The notes under the pieces are model-generated. The model ran no database searches. It was not told the DNA's origin and saw nothing but the letters and a program-made list of their open reading frames with translations. Below, in pieces: positions 35,904-44,983 of a stretch of 64,000 nucleotides of DNA; the stretch's first letter is position 1, and every line of letters begins with the position of its first letter. Source of the stretch: Terrabacter sp. 28 (GTDB lineage: Bacteria; Actinomycetota; Actinomycetes; Actinomycetales; Dermatophilaceae); the NCBI GenBank assembly GCA_000955875.1, contig JYOE01000003.1, forward strand, positions 159,169 to 223,168, given 5' to 3'. A program made the translations under genes and the position numbers.

Positions 35904-37016
35904 TCAGGAGGCGGGAGCCGCCGACGAGGCAGCGGCGCCGGACGTGCGCGCACCAGGTGTCGCAGGCGTCGCCGGGGTCGCAGCCGTCGCGGGCGTCGAC
36001 GCCGCCGGGTCCGCCGGGGAGGCCGGGGTGGCCGGGGCGGCCGGGGCGGCAACCACGGGGTGCGCAGCGCCCGGTCCCGCCGGTGGAAGGACCTCGGGCG
36101 CGGCGGCTCGCTGGCCCGGCTGCGGGCTCGTCGGCGGCCCCACGAGGGACTGCTGGTTCGCCGGGTCGGCCAGACGGCCGACGACGGGGGCGGGCCCCGC
36201 GACGGTGGTGTCGGTCGGTGGCGTCGTCTGGTCGCTGGTCGTGCCCGTGGTCCCGGTGGAGGGGTCGACCACCCAGATCGGGTCGCCGCCGGTCTGACCT
36301 GCGGGGCCGCCGGTCTGGGCGTCGGCTCCCTGGCCGTTGCTGGTGGCGCCGCCCGGACGGGTCCTGGCCGGCTTTGCGGGCTTGTCCTTCGGGGTCTTGT
36401 CCCGGCCCGCCGCCGGGGCGGCGACAGAACGGCCCGACGCCGACGGCCCCGCGGCGGAGCCGCTGCCGGGAGCCCCGACGGCGCCCACAGTGCCTGCGTG
36501 GGCTGCGCCCCCACCTGCGGCCGCACCCGCCGCAGCCGCCGCGGCGGCCGGCGTCGTGGCCTGCGCCACGGCGGCGGGGAGCAGCACGAAGGTGCCGTCC
36601 GTTCCGCGCGCGAGCACCAGACCGCGCGCGTTCGTGGTGCCGTCGGTGGCGGGGAGCCCGAGGCGCGACAGCAGCGCGCTGGGGGCGCCGCTGCGGGCAC
36701 TCTGCTCCATGCGCTGCTCGATGCGTGCCCGGTCGGCCAGCAGGGAGCCCTCGTGGGGGCGGGTCACCGCAGCCGCCACGCCGGCGCCACTGGCCGCCAC
36801 GGCGAGCGCGGCGAACGCGCCCAGGTAGCGGTGCTTGTTGGCGATGCGCCGCCGACCCGTGCGTGCGGGCAGCGGGGTGTCGGCGTGCGCGGCGAGGGCG
36901 GCGAGGAGCCCGGCCACAGGCTCACTGCCGACGTCGGCACGGCCCGCGAGGCGGTCGAGGAGCAGGTCGTCGGCGAGCACGTCGCCCGCGCTGCTGAAGG
37001 GAGAGATGTCGTTCAC
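35904..37016 (-). CDS. rsdA: RsdA-like anti-sigma factor with long low-complexity tail
   Basis: A 370-residue membrane protein. The N-terminus (VLADDLLLDRLAGRADVGSEPVAGLLAALAAHAD) matches the sigma-binding region of RsdA-type anti-sigma-D factors, including a Asp/Leu-rich stretch. One helix follows (YLGAFAALAVAASGAGVAAAVT, about 64-85). The remaining 280 residues are extracellular and mostly Ala/Pro/Thr/Gly repeats, so the tail is much longer than needed for binding and may sit in the wall. GTG at 37016 overlaps the sigD stop by four bases. Regulated proteolysis is the expected release mechanism. Confidence 0.82.
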   Translation of the reverse strand: MNDISPFSSAGDVLADDLLLDRLAGRADVGSEPVAGLLAALAAHADTPLPARTGRRRIANKHRYLGAFAALAVAASGAGVAAAVTRPHEGSLLADRARIEQRMEQSARSGAPSALLSRLGLPATDGTTNARGLVLARGTDGTFVLLPAAVAQATTPAAAAAAAGAAAGGGAAHAGTVGAVGAPGSGSAAGPSASGRSVAAPAAGRDKTPKDKPAKPARTRPGGATSNGQGADAQTGGPAGQTGGDPIWVVDPSTGTTGTTSDQTTPPTDTTVAGPAPVVGRLADPANQQSLVGPPTSPQPGQRAAAPEVLPPAGPGAAHPVVAAPAAPATPASPADPAASTPATAATPATPATPGARTSGAAASSAAPAS

Positions 37017-37588
37017 GCGACGTCACCCGCCTCGGCGTCGGCGATGAGGCCGCGCAGCTTGCCCAGGGCTCGGTGCTGGGCCACGCGGACGGCGCCGGCC
37101 GACATGCCGAGCGCTGCCGCGGTCTCCTCGGTCGACATCCCGACCGCGACGCGCAGGGTCAGGATCTCGCGTTGCTGCGGCGGCAGCTGGCGCATGAGGC
37201 TCATCGCGGTCGCGGCGTCGTCGCGCATGATGGCGACCGACTCGGGCGAGGGCCCGTCGGCCGGGCCGTCGGGGATCTCGGCGACGGGCGCCGGACCCCG
37301 CATGGCGGCACGCTGGGCGTCCGCGAGCTTGCGAGAGGTGATCGTGTAGACGAACGCCTCGAAGGGCAGGCCGCGCTCCTCGTAGGTCGGCAGAGCCGTC
37401 ACGATGGCCATGCACACCTCCTGGGCGACGTCCTGGGCAATGTCCTCGGCGCCGAAACGACCGAGTCGGACGCGGGAGTACCGCAGGGCCATGTCCCTGA
37501 CGCGGGCCAGCAGCAGGTCCCGCGCATGCGGGTCGCGCACAGCATCGGCAGCCAGCTCACGAAGCGATGGAGCGTCCATCCGCTCCAT
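37013..37588 (-). CDS. sigD: ECF-type RNA polymerase sigma factor, SigD-like
   Basis: A 191-residue ECF sigma factor. Region 2 contains RVRLGRFGAEDIAQDVAQEVCMAIVTALPTYEERGLPFEAFVYTI; region 4 is LPPQQREILTLRVAVGMSTEETAAALGMSAGAVRVAQHRALGKLR. It should recruit RNA polymerase to stress promoters and be held by the overlapping rsdA product. In M. tuberculosis sigD-rsdA sits in the same place beside whiB3 and groEL1. ATG at 37588 is chosen; an ATG nine bases later is nearly as good, and a longer frame to 37642 is unlikely. Confidence 0.92.
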   Translation of the reverse strand: MERMDAPSLRELAADAVRDPHARDLLLARVRDMALRYSRVRLGRFGAEDIAQDVAQEVCMAIVTALPTYEERGLPFEAFVYTITSRKLADAQRAAMRGPAPVAEIPDGPADGPSPESVAIMRDDAATAMSLMRQLPPQQREILTLRVAVGMSTEETAAALGMSAGAVRVAQHRALGKLRGLIADAEAGDVA

Positions 37589-37887
37589 CGCTGCTGCCCC
37601 GCCCGGTGTTACGCGGGCGCGCCTCGACCATCCAGGACCCATGTGAGTCGTCGTCCCCCGAACTGTCGTCTCGTAGTTCCAGCGCCACGGTGCGCTGCTC
37701 GTCGGCCTGCCCGGAGCGCGCCCATGCTAGCCCGACCTGCGCTCCCCGACGACCCTGGGGAGGCCCCCAGCACGTCTCCGACGAGCATGCCATCCGAATG
37801 GCAATTCTTGAACAAGTCCTTAAGATTCCAACCTTTATCCGTGATCGCGTGCCCGGTTAGCGTCGATTTCGCGGTTCGCGCCCCCAC
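37589..37887. promoter_or_regulatory. divergent control region between sigD and whiB
   Basis: About 300 bases with no gene. An A/T-rich island at 37798-37842 (ttgaacaagtccttaagatt and onward) stands out and probably holds the whiB promoter, although I cannot fix a -35/-10 pair with normal spacing. The sigD side is GC-rich and shows no clear box; an ECF-type promoter for autoregulation is possible. Confidence 0.45.
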
Positions 37888-38235
37888 ATGCACCGAGCGG
37901 ACCGGTTCGACCTGGCGGCTATCCCGCCCGACCTGAGAGACGAGTTCATGGCCGAGATCACCCGCCTGCCCGGACCAGTCGCCGACCTCTGGGACTGGCA
38001 GCTGGAGGGCGCCTGCCGAGGCACCAGCCCCGAGGTCTTCTTCCACCCCGAGGGAGAGCGCGGCCCACGCCGCCGCAACCGCGACGCCCAGGCCAAGGCC
38101 GTCTGCGCCGCCTGCCCCGTCGTGGCCGCCTGCCGCTCGCACGCCCTCGAGGTCCGCGAGCCGTACGGCGTCTGGGGCGGGCTCACCGAGTCCGAGCGCG
38201 AGCTGCTCTACGACGGCATCCAGGAAGCGTCCTGA
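37888..38235 (+). CDS. whiB3: WhiB-family iron-sulfur transcription factor (WhiB3/WhiD type)
   Basis: A 115-residue cytosolic regulator. Cys43, Cys73, Cys76 and Cys82 (spacing C-x29-C-x2-C-x5-C) are the four ligands of a 4Fe-4S cluster, and GVWGG at 94-98 is the sigma-A-contacting turn. These proteins bind domain 4 of the primary sigma factor and answer redox or NO signals; WhiD in Streptomyces and WhiB3 in mycobacteria control sporulation or lipid metabolism. The gene's place beside sigD and groEL1 supports WhiB3 orthology. No strong ribosome binding site is seen. Confidence 0.9.
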   Translation: MHRADRFDLAAIPPDLRDEFMAEITRLPGPVADLWDWQLEGACRGTSPEVFFHPEGERGPRRRNRDAQAKAVCAACPVVAACRSHALEVREPYGVWGGLTESERELLYDGIQEAS

Positions 38236-38308
38236 CGCAGCCCTGACGGGCCCGTTGGACGACACGGGCCCTTCGACGACACGAGCCCGACACGAGCCCG
38301 ACACGACT

Positions 38309-38337
38309 GAGGGCCGCTCCCCGGGGGAGCGGCCCTC
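38309..38337. terminator. bidirectional terminator between whiB and groEL
   Basis: Arms gagggccgctcccc (38309-38322) and ggggagcggccctc (38324-38337) meet almost directly, so the real loop opens two pairs. It lies between convergent genes. Upstream, three copies of gacacgagccc occur between 38268 and 38304. Confidence 0.75.
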
Positions 38338-38382
38338 GTCGTGCGTCAGGCGTGCACGCCGGACGTACGCGTCAGACGTCGG

Positions 38383-40062
<1,680 letters not shown>

Positions 40063-40084
40063 TCAGGCGAGGGGCCGAACGAGG

Positions 40085-40124
40085 CGCACCCCGGGGAGAC
40101 CCCAGCGGGGCTCACCGGGGTGCG
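40085..40124 (-). promoter_or_regulatory. stem-loop between groES and groEL
   Basis: Outer arms cgcaccccgg (40085-40094) and ccggggtgcg (40115-40124), with an inner pairing of gagacccc with ggggctc. It lies in the 148-base spacer of the operon and may act as an mRNA processing or attenuation site that sets the groES to groEL ratio. Confidence 0.55.
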
Positions 40125-40144
40125 TCACGGCATACGGCGTCGGG

Positions 40145-40441
40145 TCAGCCGACGATCGCGAGGACGTCGCGCGCGGAGAGGATGAGGTACTCCTCGCCGC
40201 CGTACTTGACCTCGGTGCCGCCGTACTTGCTGAAGATGACCTTGTCGCCGACCTTGACGTCGAGCGGCACGCGCTCGGTGCCGTTGTCGTTGAAGCGGCC
40301 GGGGCCGACGGCGAGGACCTCGCCCTCCTGCGGCTTCTCCTTGGCGGTGTCCGGGATGACGAGGCCGGACGCGGTGGTCTGCTCGGCCTCGAGGGACTTG
40401 ACGACGATGCGGTCTTCGAGCGGCGTGATGGAAACCGACAC
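40145..40441 (-). CDS. groES: co-chaperonin GroES
   Basis: A 98-residue lid of the GroEL ring. Motifs are [44 protein letters not shown] with the mobile loop TTASGLVIP, and [27 protein letters not shown] at the end. GTG at 40441 gives the normal length and follows gaagggaagg; the longer open frame runs through the leader and CIRCE sites and is not coding. Confidence 0.96.
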   Translation of the reverse strand: MSVSITPLEDRIVVKSLEAEQTTASGLVIPDTAKEKPQEGEVLAVGPGRFNDNGTERVPLDVKVGDKVIFSKYGGTEVKYGGEEYLILSARDVLAIVG

Positions 40442-40542
40442 GGTGGTGACCTTCCCTTCGGGACAGTCGAAAACTGGATTGCGGACTGTGGGCTCTCGAG
40501 ACTGGTCGCCGTCGCGGGGGTCGACCTCCCTCGAGGAGGACG

Positions 40543-40569
40543 CTGGCACTTCCGGGTGGAGAGTGCCAA
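40543..40569. promoter_or_regulatory. CIRCE operator, downstream copy
   Basis: ctggcactt (40543-40551), nine bases, gagtgccaa (40561-40569). It matches the TTAGCACTC-N9-GAGTGCTAA pattern with changes at the outer positions. It lies just after the predicted transcription start of groES, where HrcA would block elongation or initiation. Confidence 0.8.
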
Positions 40570-40577
40570 CAGGAAGA

Positions 40578-40606
40578 AATCTAGGTTTCGGTTAGCACTC
40601 GGTCAA
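40578..40606 (-). promoter_or_regulatory. groESL promoter
   Basis: On the minus strand, -35 TTGACC (40606-40601) and -10 TAGATT (40583-40578) are spaced by exactly 17 bases. The -35 falls inside the spacer of the upstream CIRCE element, explaining repression by HrcA. Transcription should start near 40570, giving a leader of about 130 bases. Confidence 0.85.
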
Positions 40607-40618
40607 GTCGAGTGCCAG
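40592..40618. promoter_or_regulatory. CIRCE operator, upstream copy
   Basis: ttagcactc (40592-40600), nine bases, gagtgccag (40610-40618). The left arm is a perfect CIRCE half-site. It overlaps the -35 box of groESL and lies about 60 bases before the divergent methyltransferase gene, so HrcA could also affect that gene. Confidence 0.9.
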
Positions 40619-40675
40619 AATCCGTCGCGCGTCGCCCCGAGCGGGTCGGACCGTCCTCGCTGGCAGGATGTGCGC

Positions 40676-41917
40676 ATGGACGCCGCCATGGTCGATCGCC
40701 TCGCGACGGGTGAGGGCTGGGCGCTGCTCCAGTCGCTGCCGCCCTACGACGAAGCCGGGTCGCTCCACCTCCAGGACCGCCTCCGCGAGGCGGGCTTCGC
40801 GGCCGACCTCGTCGCCGCCGCGATGACGCAGTCGCGGCTGCGTTCACGCGGCACCGAGAAGTTCGGTGACTTCGCGGCCGGCATGCTCTTCACCGCCGAC
40901 GGCCTCGAGCAGGCGACCCGGCTCGCGATCGCCGCCCGGCACGCGCACCGCTACGTCAGCGCGGGGGTCCGCGAGGTGCACGACCTCGGGTGCGGGCTCG
41001 GCGCCGACGCGATGGCCTTCGCCGGCCTCGACCTCACGGTGCACGCCGTGGACGCGGACGACGCCACGGCCCGCGTCGCCGCCGTCAACCTGCGGCACTG
41101 GCCGTCGGCCCGGGTCACCCACGGGCTCGCCGAGGACGTACGCCTGCCGCCGGGTGACGCCCACCGCCACGTCGGCGTGTGGCTCGACCCCGCCCGCCGC
41201 GTTCGCGGAGTGGCCGACGTGCAGGGCCGCACCAAGCGAGTCTTCTCGCTCGATGCCATCTCGCCGTCGTGGTCGCAGGTGCTGGCCTTCGCCGATGCCG
41301 TGCCCGCGACCGGCGCGAAGCTCTCCCCCGCCTTCCCCCACGGGTCCGTGCCGCGGGGGGCGGAGGCCCAGTGGACCTCCTGGCACGGCGAGGTGCTCGA
41401 GTGCGCCGTCTGGTGGGGCCCGCTCGTGTCGACGACCGGCCGCACCGCCGCGGTGTGCACCGAGACGTCGACGTCCGTCGTCACCGAGGACGACGCGGCC
41501 GACGGCGCGCACCACCCCGTCCTGGGCTCGGTCAACGAGATGGGCGAGTGGCTCTACGAGCCCGACCGCGCCGTGATCCGCGCCGGCCTCACCGGGGCCC
41601 TCGTGTCGGCGGTCGAGGGGACCGAGCTGGCCACCGGCGTGGGCTACGTGACGAGCGCGGTGGCGCGCGACCTGCCGTGGGCGCGCCGGTTCCGCGTGGT
41701 CGAGGCGATGCCGCTGTCGACGAAGCGACTGGCCCGCTGGCTGCGCGACCAGGGCCACGACCGCGTCACCATCAAGAAGCGCGGCGTCCCCCTCGACGCC
41801 GACGTGCTGCGCCGGCAGCTGAAGATGACCGGCCGCGGCAAGGGCGGGTCGGAGGCGATCCTCGTGCTGACGCGCGTCGGCGGCGCCCAGGCCGCCGTCG
41901 TCGTCACCCCCGCCTGA
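40676..41917 (+). CDS. class I SAM methyltransferase with THUMP-like C-terminal domain
   Basis: A 413-residue protein. An N-terminal helical region precedes a Rossmann methyltransferase core with the SAM motif [17 protein letters not shown] near residue 102 and an acidic VHAVDADD after strand 2. The C-terminal 80 residues ([47 protein letters not shown]) match the THUMP-like domain family. An RNA or protein substrate is likely but not known. ATG at 40676 is chosen; CAGGAT ends six bases before it, suggesting a leaderless mRNA. A GTG six bases earlier is possible. Confidence 0.85.
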   Translation: MDAAMVDRLATGEGWALLQSLPPYDEAGSLHLQDRLREAGFAADLVAAAMTQSRLRSRGTEKFGDFAAGMLFTADGLEQATRLAIAARHAHRYVSAGVREVHDLGCGLGADAMAFAGLDLTVHAVDADDATARVAAVNLRHWPSARVTHGLAEDVRLPPGDAHRHVGVWLDPARRVRGVADVQGRTKRVFSLDAISPSWSQVLAFADAVPATGAKLSPAFPHGSVPRGAEAQWTSWHGEVLECAVWWGPLVSTTGRTAAVCTETSTSVVTEDDAADGAHHPVLGSVNEMGEWLYEPDRAVIRAGLTGALVSAVEGTELATGVGYVTSAVARDLPWARRFRVVEAMPLSTKRLARWLRDQGHDRVTIKKRGVPLDADVLRRQLKMTGRGKGGSEAILVLTRVGGAQAAVVVTPA

Positions 41918-41936
41918 CCGACCTCCCCGACCCCCC

Positions 41937-42134
41937 TCGAGTGCTCAGTTCCCAACGCCAAGCCCCCCTCGAGTGCTCAGTTCCCAACGCCAGGCCCCGG
42001 TCGAGTGCTCAGCTCCCAACGCCAGGCCCCGGTCGAGTGCTCAGTTTCTAGACGGAGGGACGTCGGGAATTGAGCACTCGACCAATGGGTGGTGGCTGCG
42101 CGGCTGTCTCCGGGGCGAGGAACTGGGCACTCGA
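41937..42134. repeat. tandem 32-bp intergenic repeat with inverted copies
   Basis: Four direct units begin with tcgagtgctcag at 41937, 41969, 42001 and 42033, an exact 32-base period; the first three continue with ttcccaacgccaagcccc or close variants. Inverted copies follow: gggaattgagcactcga (42065-42081) and ggaactgggcactcga (42119-42134). The fourth unit and first inverted copy can pair as a hairpin. The block lies between convergent genes and holds no coding sequence. Confidence 0.85.
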
Positions 42135-42157
42135 CCCACGGGGTCGGCTCACGGGCC

Positions 42158-42661
42158 TCACTGACGGCCGAGGCCCGACGAGGCGGCATACCGGGCGTGC
42201 AGGGCGCTCCACGTGGCCTCCCAGTCCGGCATCGCGGCACCGGACAGGTCGGCGTCGAGCCGACGCACGTAGGTGTCCCAGCCGGCGGCGTACCCGGCTG
42301 CCTGACCGGGTGAGAGTCGCTCGTGCCGCAGCGTGAGACGCGCCCCGTCGCCGTCGCCGGCGATGCCGACCGTGACGAGGCTGGCAGCCTCCCCCACCGG
42401 CCACTCCCAGACGAGCCGACCGGGGGCTGCGCACTCGACGACCCGGCACACCGGGGTGTCGGCGTGGTCGAAGTGGATGGTGAAGGCGCCACCGTCGCGC
42501 AGGTCGCCCGACACCGGGGCGAACCACCGCGCGAGCCGGTCGGGGTCGGTGCAGGCCTGCCAGAGGTCGTCGACCGTCGTCGCGTAGAGCCGCTCGAAGA
42601 CGACGGCCACGGCGTCGTCGCTGCGCTCTATCCGGCCCAGCACCTGCAGCAGCTCATTCAT
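42158..42661 (-). CDS. SRPBCC (AHSA1-like) domain protein
   Basis: A 167-residue cytosolic protein of the START/Bet v1-like superfamily: FERLYATTVDDLWQACTDPDRLARWFAPVSGDLRDGG, VVECAAPGRLVWEWPVG, LTLRHERLSPGQAAGYAAGWDTYVRRL. Such proteins have a ligand-binding cavity. It is encoded with an ArsR repressor by ATGA overlap, a very common pairing in actinobacteria and proteobacteria, which suggests a small-molecule response. The ligand is not known. The start at 42661 is set by the overlap. Confidence 0.88.
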   Translation of the reverse strand: MNELLQVLGRIERSDDAVAVVFERLYATTVDDLWQACTDPDRLARWFAPVSGDLRDGGAFTIHFDHADTPVCRVVECAAPGRLVWEWPVGEAASLVTVGIAGDGDGARLTLRHERLSPGQAAGYAAGWDTYVRRLDADLSGAAMPDWEATWSALHARYAASSGLGRQ

Positions 42662-42987
42662 CCCTCGTCCTGTCGTCGGGCCCGCGCGCCGCGGGCGATC
42701 TCGGTGTCGAGGGCGTCGAGTCGCCGCCCCCAGAACGAGCGGACCTCGCGGCACCACTGCTCGACCTCGTCGAGCGCGCCGGGCACCAGGCGGTAGACCC
42801 GCCGCTGGGCGACCGCCTCGGCCTCGACCACGCCGGCGTCGCGCAGCACCCGCAGGTGCCTCGAGATGCCGGGCCGGGCCGTGTCGAAGAGCGCCGCGAC
42901 GTCGCCCGCCGTCAGCTCCTCACGCGCGAGGTGCTCGACGATCGCGCGACGCGTCGGGTCGCTCAGTGCCTCGAAGGTCCCGCTCAC
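42658..42987 (-). CDS. ArsR-family transcriptional repressor
   Basis: A 109-residue winged-helix protein: FEALSDPTRRAIVEHLAREELTAGDVAALFDTARPGISRHLRVLRDAGVVEAEAVAQRRVYRLVPGALDEVEQW. The recognition helix is ARPGISRHLRVL. No CxC metal site is present in helix 3, so it is not an arsenic sensor. The start is GTG at 42987, placed six bases after a -10 box. It should repress its own operon through the palindrome in that promoter. Confidence 0.92.
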   Translation of the reverse strand: MSGTFEALSDPTRRAIVEHLAREELTAGDVAALFDTARPGISRHLRVLRDAGVVEAEAVAQRRVYRLVPGALDEVEQWCREVRSFWGRRLDALDTEIARGARARRQDEG

Positions 42988-42993
42988 GCCCCA

Positions 42994-43024
42994 AACGTAA
43001 CTTGTCGGTTACGTAACCGTCAAG
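42994..43024 (-). promoter_or_regulatory. leaderless arsR promoter with palindromic operator
   Basis: On the minus strand, -35 TTGACG (43023-43018) and -10 TACGTT (42999-42994) are 18 bases apart, with six bases to the GTG. A perfect 14-base palindrome cggttacgtaaccg (43006-43019), extended by cttg/caag, fills the spacer. An ArsR dimer bound there would block RNA polymerase. Confidence 0.8.
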
Positions 43025-43045
43025 ATACACACGGCTCACGTCGAG

Positions 43046-43870
43046 TCAGAGGGCGGCGTCGGGCTGGGCCCCGGCCCAGCGCACCGCCTCGGCGCCGGCG
43101 CGGTTGGCCGCCTCGAGCGCCGCCGCGTCGTCGGCTCCTGCCGCCAGGGCGGCGGCCAGCGCCCCGCAGAACGCGTCGCCCGCGCCGACCGTGTCCACCA
43201 CGTCGCCCGCATCCACCGGTATGCCGTCGACCTGGTGCTCACCCCAGCGGGCCCCCGCCGCGCCGAACGTGACGAGCAGCGAGCCGGGCACGAGGTCGGA
43301 GTCGGCGAGCTGCCGCATCTCCGACTCGTTGACGACGACGGGGTCGCACACGGCGACTGCGTCCCACAGCAGGGGCGCGTACGGGGCCATGTTGAGCACG
43401 ACCCGGGCACCCGCCCGGCGCGCTGCGAGCGCCGTCCGGGCGACGGTGTCGAGCGGCACCTCGAGGGAGCACAGCAGCACGTCGCCCGGGCCGATCCCGA
43501 CCGATGCCACCGACTCGTCCCGCACGAGGCCGTTGGCGCCCGGCACGACGATGATGGTGTTCTCGCCCGCGTCGTCGACGGCGATGTACGCGGTGCCCGT
43601 CGGCGCCTCAGGGTCGCGCGTCACGGCCGTCCCGATGCCGGCGGCGTGCAGCCGAGCCAGGTAGGCGTCTCCGGCCTCGTCGGCGCCGACGGCACCGACC
43701 ATGACGACGTCTGCCCCCGCGCGGCGGGCCCCCATGGCCTGGTTGCCGCCCTTGCCGCCGGCGAACCGTCCGTCCGCCTCGCCGAGCAGGGTCTCGCCGG
43801 GCAGGGGGTGCCGCTCCACGCGGGTCACGACGTCGACGTTGAGCGAGCCGAGCACCACCACGCGACCCAT
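43046..43870 (-). CDS. rbsK: ribokinase (PfkB family)
   Basis: A 274-residue sugar kinase that should phosphorylate ribose. PfkB motifs are VVLGSLNVDVVTRVERHPLPGETLLG, GGKGGNQAMGARRAGADV and DTVGAGDAFCGALAAAL with the catalytic Asp near 232. GKGGNQA and the Asn-Val-Asp start favour ribokinase over other family members. It overlaps the nucleoside hydrolase stop as TGATG, so the pair forms a pathway: hydrolase frees ribose, kinase salvages it. ATG at 43870 is set by that overlap. Confidence 0.9.
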   Translation of the reverse strand: MGRVVVLGSLNVDVVTRVERHPLPGETLLGEADGRFAGGKGGNQAMGARRAGADVVMVGAVGADEAGDAYLARLHAAGIGTAVTRDPEAPTGTAYIAVDDAGENTIIVVPGANGLVRDESVASVGIGPGDVLLCSLEVPLDTVARTALAARRAGARVVLNMAPYAPLLWDAVAVCDPVVVNESEMRQLADSDLVPGSLLVTFGAAGARWGEHQVDGIPVDAGDVVDTVGAGDAFCGALAAALAAGADDAAALEAANRAGAEAVRWAGAQPDAAL

Positions 43871-44859
43871 CAGCGCTGCCCCACGCGGCCGAGCAGGGTG
43901 TCGGCCCACAGCCGGGCGTAGCGGCCACCGTCGACGCCGAGGGCCACGTCCACGCGGACCGGGGCCTCACCGTGCGGGTCGTGCTTGATCGCCCCGCTCC
44001 AGTCGCGGCGGTCGACGATGGTGCGCCCCCGCGACCAGTGGCCCGCGAGCTCGACGCGGATCGGCAGCACCTGGGTGCGCAGGGCCTCGCGGTCGATGAC
44101 CGCGCAGACGGCACCGGCGTCGCCGATCGTCGCGTCCTGGCCGCCCAGCCGCTCGCGCTGGAAGTCCATCAACCGGCCGCCCAACTCGGCCGGCCCGCGC
44201 CCGCCGACGGCGACGAGCTCGGCCGCCGCCTCGGTCGAGATGACCGGGTCGTAGAACACGTCGAGGCCGTACATCGTGACGCGGATGCCGAGGTCGGCCG
44301 CGGCATCGAGCGTGACCGCAGCGGCCTCGGGGTCGTGGAAGACGTTGAACTCGGCCGACGCCGTCGCGTTGCCGACGTTGGCCGCTCCGCCCATGAAGAC
44401 GATCTCCGAGATGCCCGCCGCCACGTCGGGGTAGGTGCGCAGCAGCAGGGCGATGTTCGTCAGGGGGGCGAGGGGCACGAGGGTGACGGGGCGGCCGGCG
44501 ACGGCGGCCTCACGGCATACGTCCCGGAGCAGCTCCACGGCATGGCGAGGGTCGGGCGCGAGCGACGGTGCGGGCCACCCGAGGTCGCCCATGCCGTCCT
44601 CGCCGTGGACGTGTCGGGCGTGCAGCGGCGGCTCGAGGAGCGGCCGCTCGGCGCCACGCGCGACGGGCACGTCGGCGCGGCCCGCCGTCTCCAGCACCGT
44701 GAGCGTGTTTCGCACGACGTCGTCCACGGGGGCGTTGCCGCCGACGCACGACACCGCGCGGAGGTCGAGAGCCGGGTGCAGCGCTGCGAGCAGCAGGGCG
44801 CACGCGTCGTCGACGCCGGTGTCGACGTCGAGCACGACGGGAGTGGGTTCGGTCGTCAC
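43870..44859 (-). CDS. inosine/uridine-preferring nucleoside hydrolase
   Basis: A 329-residue enzyme that cleaves nucleosides to base and ribose. The calcium-binding N-terminal motif is VVLDVDTGVDDACALLLA (DxDxxxDD), followed by LVPLAPLTNIALLLRTYPD, EIVFMGGAANVGNATASAEFNVFHDPEAA and a C-terminal region with the active-site His candidates. GTG at 44859 gives normal length. It lies upstream of and overlaps rbsK. Substrate preference within the family cannot be told from sequence alone. Confidence 0.92.
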   Translation of the reverse strand: MTTEPTPVVLDVDTGVDDACALLLAALHPALDLRAVSCVGGNAPVDDVVRNTLTVLETAGRADVPVARGAERPLLEPPLHARHVHGEDGMGDLGWPAPSLAPDPRHAVELLRDVCREAAVAGRPVTLVPLAPLTNIALLLRTYPDVAAGISEIVFMGGAANVGNATASAEFNVFHDPEAAAVTLDAAADLGIRVTMYGLDVFYDPVISTEAAAELVAVGGRGPAELGGRLMDFQRERLGGQDATIGDAGAVCAVIDREALRTQVLPIRVELAGHWSRGRTIVDRRDWSGAIKHDPHGEAPVRVDVALGVDGGRYARLWADTLLGRVGQR

Positions 44860-44983
44860 AGCGGCAACGTACCGGGTGGTGCCGTGCCCCGTCGCCGGGC
44901 CACCGTTGTCGCGGCGGGGCGCACGGAGCGTCGCACCGCACCCACGGCCCCACGAAGCTCGAGGCGGGGCGAGATAGGGTCGG

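Noticed and set aside
41937..42064. Possible CRISPR array (regular 32-base period)
   Set aside because: The units are contiguous and nearly identical, with no unique spacers, and no cas genes are present.
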